Source: Micromonospora phytophila (GTDB lineage: Bacteria > Actinomycetota > Actinomycetes > Mycobacteriales > Micromonosporaceae). Taken from it: a stretch of DNA of 64,000 nucleotides. The notes beneath the pieces were generated by a model. It was not told the origin of the DNA and did not search any database. It saw nothing but the letters and a program-made list of their open reading frames with translations. The position numbers and the translations under genes are program-made. Shown one piece after another: positions 54,405 through 63,249 of this stretch. The DNA lies in the NCBI RefSeq assembly GCF_023656545.1, contig NZ_JAMOKF010000003.1, forward strand, positions 1 to 64,000, written 5' to 3'. Each line of letters begins with the position of its first letter. The first letter of the stretch is position 1.

Positions 54405-55902
54405 GGCCGCCGATCGCGATGTCCTCAGCGAGCCGCACCAGGGTCCGGACCGCGCACCCGGTGCCGCCGTTGGGCGTGTACCCGTAGGGCTCGCCCTCGT
54501 GAAATGCGGGTCCGGCGATGTCCAGGTGCGCCCAGGGGGTGCCGGCCGGCACGAACTCCTGGAGGAACAGGCCGGCCACCAAGCCGCCGCCCATCCGCTC
54601 GCCGTAGTTGGCGATGTCGGCCACCCGGGAGTTCAGGCTGCTGCGCAGCTCGGCCGGCAGCGGCATCGGCCAGGCCAGCTCGCCGGCCCGGCCGGCGGCG
54701 GCCAGGACCCGGTCACAGAAGGCGTCGTCGTTCGACATCACCCCGAAGAGATGGTTACCCAGGCCGAACCGCATGGCCGCGGTCAGGGTGGCCACGTCCA
54801 CGATCGCGTCGGGTCGCTCCTCGCCCGCGCGCACCAGCGCGTCGGCGAGCACCAGGCGTCCCTCGGCGTCGGTGTTGAGCACCTCGACTGTCCGGCCGCC
54901 GTACATCCGCAGCACGTCGCCGGGACGGACGGCGGAGCCGGACGGCATGTTCTCGGCCAGCGCAAGCCAGCCGGTGACGTTGACCCGGAGGCCGAGCCGG
55001 GCGGCGGCCAGCACTGCGGTGAACACGGCCGCCGCGCCGGACATGTCGCGCTTCATGATCTCGTTGGCGCCGACCGGCTTCAGCGAGATGCCGCCCGAGT
55101 CGTAGGTGATGCCCTTGCCGACGAAGGCGAGACTCGCCTTCGCCTCCGGGTGGGTGTGGGCGATCCGCACCAGCCGCGGCGGTCGGGCCGAGCCCTGCCC
55201 GACGCCAAGGATGCCACCGAAGGCACCCGCAACGAGCGCCCCCTCGTCGAGCACCTCGACCGCCAGCCCGTACTCCCGGCCGGCCGTGACCACGGCGGCG
55301 GCAAAGCTCTCCGGGTACAGGTCGTTGGCCGGCGTATTGACCAGGTCGCGGGCCCGGTTCAGCTCCTGGCCGAGCACGTCGGCGCGTCGCACGGCGGCCT
55401 CGGCGTCCGTCCGGCCGTCGCGGTTCGCGATGATGGCCAGCTCGCGGACCGGGGCCGTGGCGTGGTGGGTGGTGCGGTAGGCGGTGAAGCTGTACGCGCC
55501 GAGTAGGCCACCCAGCGCCACCGCCTCCACGGCCTCGGCGGTCCCGGCTGGCAGCGCCACGGCGACCGTCGCGGCGCCGGCCAGAGTCCGGGCGGCCACC
55601 CCGGCGGCCCGGCGCAGCACCTCCGCGTCGTACCCGTTGTTGTCGTTGGCGACGTCGCCGAGGCCGACCGCGAGGACCAGCCTGGCCTCGATGCCGGCGG
55701 GTGCGGGAAGCTTGACCGCTTCGCCCTCGGCACCGGTCACGCCGAGTAGCCCGGCCAGCGTGCCGTCGAACGCCTCGGCCACCGCCTCCGCGCCGGGCGC
55801 CAGCACCGGCCCCTTGGAACCCTTGGCGACACCGATCACGATGCAGTCCGCGGGCAGCGATGCAGCGGGGGTCGTGCTTACCGTCAGTGCGGTCACTGTC
55901 AT
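54391..55902 (-). CDS. pepA: Leucyl aminopeptidase (M17 cytosol aminopeptidase)
   Basis: 503 residues. N-terminal macro-like domain and C-terminal catalytic domain. The metal and catalytic residues are in FVGKGITYDSGGISLKP (Lys, Asp), MKRDMSGAAAV and the signature NTDAEGRLVLADAL. The family is hexameric and needs two metal ions. It releases N-terminal amino acids from peptides. It starts 31 bp after the EamA exporter gene and overlaps ridA, so exporter and peptidase are in one operon, perhaps handling amino acids or dipeptides. Confidence 0.95.
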   Translation of the reverse strand: MTVTALTVSTTPAASLPADCIVIGVAKGSKGPVLAPGAEAVAEAFDGTLAGLLGVTGAEGEAVKLPAPAGIEARLVLAVGLGDVANDNNGYDAEVLRRAAGVAARTLAGAATVAVALPAGTAEAVEAVALGGLLGAYSFTAYRTTHHATAPVRELAIIANRDGRTDAEAAVRRADVLGQELNRARDLVNTPANDLYPESFAAAVVTAGREYGLAVEVLDEGALVAGAFGGILGVGQGSARPPRLVRIAHTHPEAKASLAFVGKGITYDSGGISLKPVGANEIMKRDMSGAAAVFTAVLAAARLGLRVNVTGWLALAENMPSGSAVRPGDVLRMYGGRTVEVLNTDAEGRLVLADALVRAGEERPDAIVDVATLTAAMRFGLGNHLFGVMSNDDAFCDRVLAAAGRAGELAWPMPLPAELRSSLNSRVADIANYGERMGGGLVAGLFLQEFVPAGTPWAHLDIAGPAFHEGEPYGYTPNGGTGCAVRTLVRLAEDIAIGGHDVS

Positions 55903-55932
55903 ACGTCCTGTTCTTTCTTTCGCGATTGCGGG

Positions 55933-56874
55933 TCAGGCTCTCGGCTCGGTCAGCGCTGCCGGGGTTTCCGCCGACGCCGGTGCCGACAGCGGCCGCTTGC
56001 GTCGGCGGGTCAGGCCGACCCCGGCGAGCACGACCACCATCCCGGTGGCGATCCGGAGGTTGAAACCCTCGTCGAGTACGACAGCGCCCAGCGCTACTGA
56101 GACCACCGGCAGCAGGTAGCCGACCGTCGCGGCGTTGGTGGCGCCCTCGGCGGCGATGATCCGGTAGGTGAGGTGGAAGGTGATCCCGGTGGCGACGATG
56201 CCCAGGATCACGACGGAGATCAGGGTCTTCGGGCCGATCTCGATCGGTGTCAAACCGCCGGCGGGCAGGGTCAGCGCGGTCAGGCCGGTTGCCGCGATGA
56301 GCTGCGCGGCGGACAGCGAGATGGTGGGGATGCCTTTGCCGACCAGGTTGCGGCCCATGTACGCGAAGCCGACGGCATAGCTCGCCGCTGCGGCGACGAT
56401 GGCAAGAGCGCCCCACCCGACCGGCCCGGTCGTCTGCCACGGAGCGAAGATCAGCACGACCCCGACGAACCCGAGCAGGAGTCCGCCCAGCCGGACCGGC
56501 CGGAGTCCGCGCTCCGAGCCGATCACGACGCCGATCAGCAGGGACCACAGCGGGGTCGTCGCGTTCAGTACGCCGGCCACCCCGGAGTCGATGGTCTGCT
56601 GGCCGATGCTGAACATGGCGAACGGCAGGGCGTTGCAGAAGAAGGCGGCCACGACGATGTGACCCCAGATCGCCTTACCTCGAGGCAGCCGTCGACCCGA
56701 GCCGAGGCATGCGATCAGCAGAGCGGCCGATCCGAGTACGCACCGGCTGAGGGTGACCTGGACCGGAGTCAGGGCGTCGAGGGCCAGCTCGATCCAGAAG
56801 AAGGTCGATCCCCACAGCAGGGCGAGCACGCCCACTCGCGCCCACGCCCATGTCCTGCCCGCGACACTGTTCAC
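55933..56874 (-). CDS. EamA/DMT-family exporter
   Basis: 313 residues with ten membrane segments in two EamA repeats (GVLALLWGSTFFWIELALDA at the start of the first; ALAIVAAAASYAVGFAYMGR at the start of the second). Relatives export amino acids or metabolites. The start is GTG 56874, with AAGGAG about 11 bp upstream. It is first in the operon with pepA and ridA and divergent from a LysR gene 92 bp away, the usual regulator/exporter layout. Confidence 0.9.
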   Translation of the reverse strand: MNSVAGRTWAWARVGVLALLWGSTFFWIELALDALTPVQVTLSRCVLGSAALLIACLGSGRRLPRGKAIWGHIVVAAFFCNALPFAMFSIGQQTIDSGVAGVLNATTPLWSLLIGVVIGSERGLRPVRLGGLLLGFVGVVLIFAPWQTTGPVGWGALAIVAAAASYAVGFAYMGRNLVGKGIPTISLSAAQLIAATGLTALTLPAGGLTPIEIGPKTLISVVILGIVATGITFHLTYRIIAAEGATNAATVGYLLPVVSVALGAVVLDEGFNLRIATGMVVVLAGVGLTRRRKRPLSAPASAETPAALTEPRA

Positions 56875-56966
56875 CCTTGATCTCCTTGGTCCGTCGCCAT
56901 GAACGGTGCCGCACCCGATCCGGTAGAACAAGCAAAAGGTTATGGAGTGACGTTAAGCTCTGCTAC

Positions 56967-57860
56967 ATGATTGACGTGAGACGGATGCAGGTGCTGCGGG
57001 CGGTGGTCACCAGCGGGTCGGTGACCGCGGCGGCGGCGCACCTCGGCTACACCCCCTCCGCCGTCAGCCAGCAGGTGGCGGCGTTGGAAAAGGAAGCCGG
57101 GATCGCGCTGCTCGAACGGGTCGGCCGGGGTGTGCAGCCCACGGCGGCGGGCCGACTGCTCACCAAGCACGCGGCCATCATCGGCCAGCACGTCGCCGAG
57201 GCCGAGACCGCGCTGGCCGATTTGCGCGCGGGGCATACCGGCCGGCTGACGGTCCGCTACTTCGCCTCGGTCGGCCCGACCCTGCTGGCATCCGCCCTCG
57301 CCCGACTTCGGCGCGAGCACCCCGACGTGACGATCGACCCCAAGCTGAGCGATCCGGATGATCCAATGCCGGACGTGGAGCAAGGAAACGCCGACCTGGC
57401 CATCGTGGTCCGCCGAACGAGCGACGAAAGGCGCCAGGGCATCCGCGTGGTGCACCTGCTCGACGACGCGTACCAGGCCGTGCTGCCCACCGGACACCCG
57501 CTCTCCGTGCAACGGGTGATCGACCTGGCCGACCTCGCCGGCGAACCCTGGGTCGGCAGCGAACCGCCCGGCCCCTGCCTGGAGCCCATAATCGACGCCT
57601 GCGCCGCGGCGGGCTTCACTCCGGACTTCGTGGCGAAATCGGAGGACTACGCCACGGCTCAGGGATTCGTCGCAGCCGGCCTCGGCATCAGCCTCATCCC
57701 CCGACTCGGACTGAGCACCCGCCACCCCGGCGTCACCATCCGCCCGGTCCGCCGCCCCGATCCGGTAAGGACGATCTACGCCGCAGTCCGGGAGATCTCA
57801 CTCGATCAGCCCGCACTGCGCGCGCTGATCGACGCCCTCATGGACGCCGCGAAGGCGTGA
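56967..57860 (+). CDS. LysR-family transcriptional regulator
   Basis: 297 residues. HTH at the N-terminus: MQVLRAVVTSGSVTAAAAHL, YTPSAVSQQVAALEKEAGIA, LLERVGRGVQPTAAG. The effector domain follows (GRLTVRYFASVGPTLLASAL). It is divergent from the EamA exporter operon and probably controls it. Start ATG at 56967 leaves a 92-bp gap; the frame is open further upstream into the exporter gene, which is rejected. No classical T-N11-A site was identified with certainty. Confidence 0.92.
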   Translation: MIDVRRMQVLRAVVTSGSVTAAAAHLGYTPSAVSQQVAALEKEAGIALLERVGRGVQPTAAGRLLTKHAAIIGQHVAEAETALADLRAGHTGRLTVRYFASVGPTLLASALARLRREHPDVTIDPKLSDPDDPMPDVEQGNADLAIVVRRTSDERRQGIRVVHLLDDAYQAVLPTGHPLSVQRVIDLADLAGEPWVGSEPPGPCLEPIIDACAAAGFTPDFVAKSEDYATAQGFVAAGLGISLIPRLGLSTRHPGVTIRPVRRPDPVRTIYAAVREISLDQPALRALIDALMDAAKA

Positions 57861-58127
57861 GACATAGGCGTCCCTGGGTCGCGACATGGCTGCTCCAGCG
57901 GCGGCCTCTCATCTACGCTGCCCGGCCAGGGCCCCGGCAGAGTCGTCGGGTGATGCCGAGTAGGGCGAGTGGCCGGTTGCTGTCGCGGGCGTGGTGGCGG
58001 TTGGCGGCGGCGACCTGATGACGGCGTAGTAGGGCGGGTCCGGCCCGTATAAGGAGTTCTTCCGGCCTGGCGTTGTGCCGCGACGCCTGGCGGGGGTCCC
58101 CGCATCGGTGACGGAAGGTGGGGGTCC
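57861..58127. other. Intergenic stretch with unidentified coding remnant
   Basis: A minus-strand frame (about 57927-58110) reads ARPEELLIRAGPALLRRHQV and RHHARDSNRPLALLGITRRL. It looks like a transposase or similar protein end but I cannot name the family. No intact gene. Confidence 0.3.
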
Positions 58128-59096
58128 TTACCGGGAGTCGTCCCAGGCCATCGAGTTCATCCTCCAGCCGTCGGGCGTCCGGACGAACTGGGTGGTCTTG
58201 TGGCCGGCGCCCTCGAACCGTGCGCCGTCGCGGACACCGGACTTGCGGTAGTGGCTGAACCGATGCGCGACCGACCCGAAGATCTCGGTGCGTTCGGCGA
58301 CTTCCCATTCGGAGAACTCAGTCAACGTCCCGTCGGTGAGGATGTTCTTCCGAGGCGCGATGAACGCGTCGAGGTCGTAGATCACGGGTTCGGCCCCGAC
58401 GTTCATGATGATCGTCCCTTGCGGAATGAACACCTCACGGATGACGTCGACGTTCGGCCCGCTGCCGCCGGTGTTGGTGAACGCGCCGAGGAAGGTGCGC
58501 ATCAGCTGGTCGAGCTCGGCCTTGACGTCGGCACCCCCTCCTGGGTGGGTGGATTCAGGCCATTCGGTGGCGAGCACGGACCAGACCTGCTTGTCGCGCC
58601 GAAGCCCGCCGGTGCCCGGGTTGTATTGCCGCAGCGTGCCGTCAAGGCTCATACCAAGCCTCTTGGCCACGTTGATGCTGCGGATGTTGTCCGGCAGGGT
58701 GCACCACTGAGCGCGGGCCAGGCCGCGTGTGTGGAAGGCCCAGTCGATCATCATGCGGACCACCTGGGTGATCAGCCCCTGTCCCTCCGCGGCCGGCTCG
58801 AGCCAGCAGCCGATTTCGCACACCCCGAGGGCGGTGTCGAAGCTGACGAACATGGTGCCGCCGACCAGGGTGCCGGCGAGCCAGATGCCGTAGAGGCGCT
58901 GCCGGTCGGCGGCCTGGCAGTCGGCGTAGCGCTGGAGCACCGCTCGCGCGGAGTCGAGGTCGGAGGCGACGAAGCTCGCGCCCACCCAGGGCACGATGTG
59001 CGTGCGGGCGCGGTCCAGGTGGGCCAGGAACTCCTCGGCGTGGTGCGGCTCGAGCGCCCGCAACTCGGCGTTGTCGCGCAGCGCGGTGGCGAACAA
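58128..59096 (-). CDS. GNAT acetyltransferase fused to an NTF2-like domain
   Basis: 322 residues, two domains. Residues 1-180 form a RimJ/RimL-type GNAT: AHLDRARTHIVPWVGASFVA, GVCEIGCWLEPAAEGQGLIT (acetyl-CoA loop), and NIRSINVAKRLGMSLDGTLR (Asn-containing motif B). Residues 195-322 form a SnoaL/NTF2-like domain: KAELDQLMRTFLGAFTNTGG and QFVRTPDGWRMNSMAWDD. The fusion is unusual; a junction artefact is not suggested as the frame is continuous. Start is TTG at 59096 with GGAGG 4 bp upstream. Divergent from a TetR gene with a dyad between. It may acetylate a small molecule or protein. Confidence 0.85.
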   Translation of the reverse strand: MFATALRDNAELRALEPHHAEEFLAHLDRARTHIVPWVGASFVASDLDSARAVLQRYADCQAADRQRLYGIWLAGTLVGGTMFVSFDTALGVCEIGCWLEPAAEGQGLITQVVRMMIDWAFHTRGLARAQWCTLPDNIRSINVAKRLGMSLDGTLRQYNPGTGGLRRDKQVWSVLATEWPESTHPGGGADVKAELDQLMRTFLGAFTNTGGSGPNVDVIREVFIPQGTIIMNVGAEPVIYDLDAFIAPRKNILTDGTLTEFSEWEVAERTEIFGSVAHRFSHYRKSGVRDGARFEGAGHKTTQFVRTPDGWRMNSMAWDDSR

Positions 59097-59109
59097 GGAA
59101 CCTCCATTT

Positions 59110-59127
59110 ACATAACGGGCGTTGTGT
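59110..59127. promoter_or_regulatory. Dyad ACATAAC-GGGC-GTTGTGT, TetR operator candidate
   Basis: Arms of 7 bp with one mismatch in the 48-bp gap between the divergent GNAT-fusion and TetR genes; flanking TAC/GTA extend the symmetry partly. Its place over both starts fits autorepression and repression of the target. Confidence 0.5.
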
Positions 59128-59144
59128 GAATGTAGCCTGTCGGC

Positions 59145-59756
59145 ATGCCACGTCACAAGGGAGACCACGACGCCCGCCGCCGCGACGTGTCCGGGGCCGT
59201 GTGGCGGGTTCTGGCCGCGCACGGGTTCGGCGGCCTCACGCTGCGGGCGGTCGCCACCGAGATGGGCGCGACCACCGGCCTGCTCACGCACTACTTCCCG
59301 AACAAAAAGGACCTGGTCGCGCATGCGTTGACGTTGCTGGACGAGCACCGTGCGGCACGGCCGAGGCGCATCGCACCCGAGCCCGAGGGGCTCGCCGCAT
59401 TACGGGCGATACTGATGGACATCCTCCCGTTGACGCCGCAGGCCGCCACGGACAATCGGATCTGGGTCAGTTCGTGGGACGCCGCGCTGGCTGACCGGGA
59501 CCTCGCGGTCGGGCACGCGGCCCGCTACGCGCGCTCGCGCGAGCGGATCCGCCACCATGTGGAGACGGCGCAACACCTCGGGGAGCTGCCACCGCATGAT
59601 CCGGACGATATCGCGGCGGCTGTCCAATCGTTCGCGCTCGGCCTCATCGTCCAGGCGCTGTTCGGCCCGGAGGAGTTCCCCCCCGAGCGCCAGATCCGCC
59701 TCCTGGACGGCTACCTGGCAACGCTCGCCACCACAACCCCGCCCGCCGCGCGGTAA
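59145..59756 (+). CDS. TetR-family transcriptional regulator
   Basis: 203 residues. HTH: GDHDARRRDVSGAVWRVLAA, FGGLTLRAVATEMGATTGLL THYFPNKKDLV, the TetR recognition helix with THYFPNK. The C-terminal domain is of the BetI/AcrR type. Start ATG at 59145. It is divergent from the GNAT-NTF2 gene and probably regulates it. Downstream lies a truncated transporter on the opposite strand. Confidence 0.92.
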   Translation: MPRHKGDHDARRRDVSGAVWRVLAAHGFGGLTLRAVATEMGATTGLLTHYFPNKKDLVAHALTLLDEHRAARPRRIAPEPEGLAALRAILMDILPLTPQAATDNRIWVSSWDAALADRDLAVGHAARYARSRERIRHHVETAQHLGELPPHDPDDIAAAVQSFALGLIVQALFGPEEFPPERQIRLLDGYLATLATTTPPAAR

Positions 59757-59945
59757 TCTCCGAGCGGGTATGCAGGCCGAGGATCAGCCACGGTGACCAG
59801 CTCGCCGCCGCTAGGATTCCCATCCAGCCCGGACCGGCGTCCAGCTGCGTGGCTGCGAGCAGTGACAGCAGCGTCGCCGTGGTCGCGGTCCCGAACAGGC
59901 TGACGGCTTCACCGAGCCAGAAGACCCGGAAGGCGCGAGGGAGAC
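59757..59945 (-). pseudogene. MFS transporter N-terminal fragment
   Basis: Minus strand reads RLPRAFRVFWLGEAVSLFGT ATTATLLSLLAATQLDAGPG WMGILAAASWSPWLILGL, the first two helices of an MFS drug-efflux permease. It then runs into the antisense of the TetR gene. No further helices; non-functional. Confidence 0.65.
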
Positions 59946-59967
59946 GGGGGGACGCCCGTCTCCCTCG
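59936..59967 (-). terminator. Terminator of the aldo/keto reductase gene
   Basis: Perfect 13-bp stem (CGAGGGAGACGGG and complement) with a 6-nt loop, 33 bp after the AKR stop on the AKR strand. Confidence 0.75.
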
Positions 59968-59999
59968 ATTCAGCAACTGACCCACCACAATCAGCTCAC

Positions 60000-61049
60000 T
60001 CAGGCCGCGGCGCGGTCGGTGAGTGGGCGGCGACGAAGTGCGGTGTCGGTCAGTGAACGCGGGGGCAGGGGGGCGTTGGGGTTGTACATGTTGGTTCCGG
60101 GCGGCACGATCTCGTCGATCCGGTCGAGAGTCGCATCGTCCAGGGTTAGCGTGGCGCCCTTGAGGAGGTCCTCCAGTTGCGGCATGATCCGCGGTCCGAT
60201 GATCGCCGAGGTGACGGCGGGGTGGGCCACGGTGAACGCAATGGCGAGCTGCGGGAGGGTGCAGCCGATGTTTTCCGCGAGCTCGACGAGCTGCTCGACG
60301 ACGTCGAGCTTGGCGGCGTTTTCCGCGATCGTGGGATCGAATCGTTCCGGCCGGATTGTGGGACGGCCGGTTGACAGGTCGATGGGCTGGTTCTTGCGGT
60401 ACTTGCCGGTGAGGAACCCGAAGGCCAGTGGGCTCCAGACCAGCACCCCCATTCCGTAGCGCTGGCAGACGGGCAGGACCGAGGCCTCGATCCCGCGGGC
60501 CAGGATCGAATACGGCGGCTGTTCGGTGCGGAAGCGTCCGAGGCCGCGACGCTCGGAGACGTGATGCGCCTCGACGATCTCCTCGGCCGGGAACGTCGAG
60601 CAGCCGAAAGCGCGGATCTTCCCCTCGCGCACAAGGTCGCTGAGCACCGAGAGCGTCTCCTCGACGTCGGTCGAGTCGTCGGGGCGGTGGACCTGGTAGA
60701 GGTCGATCCAGTCGGTGTTCAGGCGCCTGAGGCTGTCCTCCACCGCCTTGAGGATCCAACGCCGCGAGTTGCCACTGTGATTGCGGCCCTCGCCCATCTG
60801 AAAGTGCACCTTGGTGGCCAACACGATGTCATCACGGCGCCCCCGCAGCGCCTTGCCCACGATTTCCTCGGACTCTCCCTGTCCGTACATGTCGGCGGTG
60901 TCGACGAAGTTGATCCCCTGGTCCAGGGCGGCGTGGATGATGCGGACACAATCGTCGTGGTCGGAGTTGCAGCCATCCTGGAACATCATGGTCCCGAGGC
61001 AGAAGACACTGACTTCGATACCGGTTCCACCGAGGGTGCGATAGCGCAT
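60000..61049 (-). CDS. Aldo/keto reductase
   Basis: 349 residues, TIM barrel. The catalytic tetrad is visible: Asp in INFVDTADMYGQGES, Tyr in the same motif, Lys in DDIVLATKVH and His in DLYQVHRPDDS. The C-terminal NADPH-binding part is AIIGPRIMPQLEDLL. Related to the YajO/Tas type acting on aldehydes and dicarbonyls. ATG start at 61049. Divergent from a MerR regulator with a palindrome in the gap, so expression is probably induced by its stress ligand. Confidence 0.95.
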   Translation of the reverse strand: MRYRTLGGTGIEVSVFCLGTMMFQDGCNSDHDDCVRIIHAALDQGINFVDTADMYGQGESEEIVGKALRGRRDDIVLATKVHFQMGEGRNHSGNSRRWILKAVEDSLRRLNTDWIDLYQVHRPDDSTDVEETLSVLSDLVREGKIRAFGCSTFPAEEIVEAHHVSERRGLGRFRTEQPPYSILARGIEASVLPVCQRYGMGVLVWSPLAFGFLTGKYRKNQPIDLSTGRPTIRPERFDPTIAENAAKLDVVEQLVELAENIGCTLPQLAIAFTVAHPAVTSAIIGPRIMPQLEDLLKGATLTLDDATLDRIDEIVPPGTNMYNPNAPLPPRSLTDTALRRRPLTDRAAA

Positions 61050-61125
61050 GGTGATGCTTCCCTTACTGTTTCAGCCGTGATTGCAGAGCGACAGAAGCGT
61101 CGATCGCACGGGGAACCCTAGGATC

Positions 61126-61141
61126 TAGAGTTGGCTCTAGG
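61126..61141. promoter_or_regulatory. Palindrome CTAGAGTTGGCTCTAG, MerR operator
   Basis: Perfect 6-bp arms with 4-bp centre in the 114-bp gap between the AKR and MerR genes. MerR regulators bind such dyads inside the promoter of the target gene. A related CCTAGGATCTAG sequence overlaps its left arm. Confidence 0.7.
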
Positions 61142-61163
61142 TCAAGCCGCTACCGTGAACGGT

Positions 61164-61583
61164 ATGGCTGAGGTCACCACAAGTCTGAGCATCGGGCAGG
61201 TCGCCGAACGCACCGGCTTGAGCGTGCACGCGCTGCGCTTCTACGAGCACGAGGGACTCTTCGTCAACCCTGTGCGGCGCGGACCTGGCGGGCGCCGCGT
61301 CTACCGCCAGGATGACGTGGACTGGCTCACCGTCTGCATCATCTTGCGCGCCTCCGGCATGCCCCTGACCGCGCTACGCCGATACGCCGACCTCGTCAGG
61401 CAAGGAGCCGGCAACGAGGAAGAACGACGCACGCTCCTGCGCGAGCACCAAGCCCGCGTCACCACCCAGATCGACAGACTCGCCGAGTGCCTGGACCTGA
61501 TCAGGTTCAAGGTCGGCGTGTATGAGGACCTCCTCGACCCGGACAGCGCCGCCGACCACCAATGCCACGCTCCGGGCCGCTGA
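61164..61583 (+). CDS. MerR-family transcriptional regulator
   Basis: 139 residues. HTH plus wing: LSIGQVAERTGLSVHALRFY EHEGLF, GPGGRRVYRQDDVDWLTVCI, then a coiled-coil (EEERRTLLREHQARVTTQID). The C-terminus ends LIRFKVGVYEDLL and a short tail. It lacks the metal-binding Cys of MerR/ZntR, so an organic or redox ligand is more likely. Divergent from the aldo/keto reductase gene. The last codons border an IS3 remnant, so the tail may not be native. Confidence 0.9.
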   Translation: MAEVTTSLSIGQVAERTGLSVHALRFYEHEGLFVNPVRRGPGGRRVYRQDDVDWLTVCIILRASGMPLTALRRYADLVRQGAGNEEERRTLLREHQARVTTQIDRLAECLDLIRFKVGVYEDLLDPDSAADHQCHAPGR

Positions 61584-62145
61584 CCTGCTCAACCGGGACT
61601 TCACCGCCGCCCGGCCGAACCGTTGCTGGGTCGCGGACTTCACCCACGTCGCCGCCTGGTCCGGCGTCGTCTACGTCGCGTTCGTCGTCTACGTCTACTC
61701 CCGGGCGATCGTGGGGTTGGTCCGCGGCGACGAACAACCGGACCCCGCTGGTCCTGGCCGCCCGGGACATGGGGTTGTGGCGCCGAGACCGCGCCGGGCA
61801 GCCGGTCGGGGCGGGCCTGGTACATCACAGCGATGCGCCCAGTACACGTCGTTCCGGTTCACCACCCACCTGCTCGATGCCGGTATCGACGCCTCGATCG
61901 GCAGCGTCGGTGACGCCCTGGACAACGCGCTGATGGAGTCCACCATCGGCCTCTACAAGACCGAGCTGATCAAGCCCCGAGGGCCGTGGCGCAGCCTCGC
62001 TCAGGTCGAACTGGCCAGCGCCGAGTGGGTCGACTGGTACAACAACCAGCGCCTGCACTCAGCCATCGGGCACGTCACACCCACCGAATACGAATCGGTG
62101 TTCTCCGCTCAACCCCAGTCCAAGGTGGTTGGAGCCAACCGCTGA
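61575..62145 (+). pseudogene. IS3-family transposase (OrfB) remnant
   Basis: Reads AADLLNRDFTAARPNRCWVA DFTHV (first Asp), frameshift near 61715 to ARDMGLWRRDRAGQPVGAGL VHHSDA (second Asp), back near 61840 to YTSFRFTTHLLDAGIDASIG SVGDALDNALMESTIGLYKT ELIKPRG (Glu) and YNNQRLHSAIGHVTPTEYES, then stop. The N-terminal domain and OrfA are missing. Sequence to about 62200 may include the right end of the element; a clear terminal repeat was not found. Confidence 0.85.
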
Positions 62146-62367
62146 GGTCTCCACAGAACCCGGGGCAGTTAATGGTCTTGGTCTTCGCCGACCTGGCGAC
62201 GTGGTCCGCCGACGTCCGTCGCCGTTCGTAGCCTTGGCTGCTCGGTTGCCTGCTTGGTCTTGCGCCCACTGGTGGCTGCAGTCCCTTCCGGTACGGACTT
62301 TTGCAGGTCCTCCCAGCTAGGTTTGCCGTAGCCATGCGGTGCTTTGCAACTGTGGTGAGATGGCTCC

Positions 62368-63162
62368 ATGGTCACTCCTCGCGTCATCGCCACAGATCTC
62401 GACGGCACCCTCCTCCGCAGCGACTCGACGCTGTCTGACCGCACCCGCAAGGCACTGCGAATCACGCGAGCGGCTGGCGCGCGTGTGGTGGCGGCAAGTG
62501 CCCGCCCGGCCCGCGTCATCGAGGATCTCTTCGGGTCCGAGAGCCTCATCGACATGGCAATCTGTGGTAACGGGGCGGTGCGGTACGAGGTCGGCAGCCA
62601 CAAGGTTCTGATCACTCACCCGCTGCGACAGGACGTGACGCAGCGGGTGATGGCGGATGTCTCGCGTCTGGTGCCGGAGGCGGGATTTGCCGTGGAGACC
62701 GGTTACCAGGTGCTCTTCGAACCCGGCTACCGCTACCGCCCGACGCTGGACAACGAACGGGTGCCCGTAGCGGCGCTCTCGGAACTCGTTGCCGACCAGT
62801 TGGTCAAGATCATGGTCTGGCTACCCGATCAGGACCCGGATGCTGCCTGGACGCGGCTGCGTCCCAGTCTCGGTCAGTTCGTTGAATGCACATGGTCTGC
62901 TGAACGCGCGCCGCTGGAGATCGCCGCGCCAGGCGTATCCAAGGCTGCGGCCCTGGCCACGCTCTGCCAGGACTGGCGGGTCGATCCAGCCGAGGTGATC
63001 GCCTTCGGCGACGCTCCCAACGACCTACCCATGCTCGCATGGGCGGGCACCTCATACGCCGTCGCAAACGCACACGGCTCGGTGCTCGCGGCGGCAGCCA
63101 ACCACACAGCCGGCAACGACGAGGACGGCGTTGCCCAGGTCCTGGAGGATCTCTTTGCCTAG
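62368..63162 (+). CDS. Cof-type HAD phosphatase
   Basis: 264 residues. Motif I is IATDLDGTLL near residues 7-16 (nucleophile Asp), motif II Ser/Thr in VVAASARP, Lys in SKAAAL, and motif IV FGDAPNDLPMLAWAG. The C2-type cap lies between 80 and 190. Such enzymes hydrolyse sugar or nucleotide phosphates and flavin precursors. The start ATG at 62368 has weak GGTGAGATGG-like spacing. Single gene between IS remnants. Confidence 0.92.
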   Translation: MVTPRVIATDLDGTLLRSDSTLSDRTRKALRITRAAGARVVAASARPARVIEDLFGSESLIDMAICGNGAVRYEVGSHKVLITHPLRQDVTQRVMADVSRLVPEAGFAVETGYQVLFEPGYRYRPTLDNERVPVAALSELVADQLVKIMVWLPDQDPDAAWTRLRPSLGQFVECTWSAERAPLEIAAPGVSKAAALATLCQDWRVDPAEVIAFGDAPNDLPMLAWAGTSYAVANAHGSVLAAAANHTAGNDEDGVAQVLEDLFA

Positions 63163-63249
63163 TGGCGGCTGTTCCCCGGACACCGACACAAACGATCCGC
63201 CGCGTCGATGCCCGAGGGATCCTAGATCCTAGAGAGACGAAGGGCGGTG

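Noticed and set aside
54403-55506. Plus-strand frame of 367 codons
   Set aside because: Antisense shadow of pepA, with composition rich in His, Gly and Arg typical of shadow frames.
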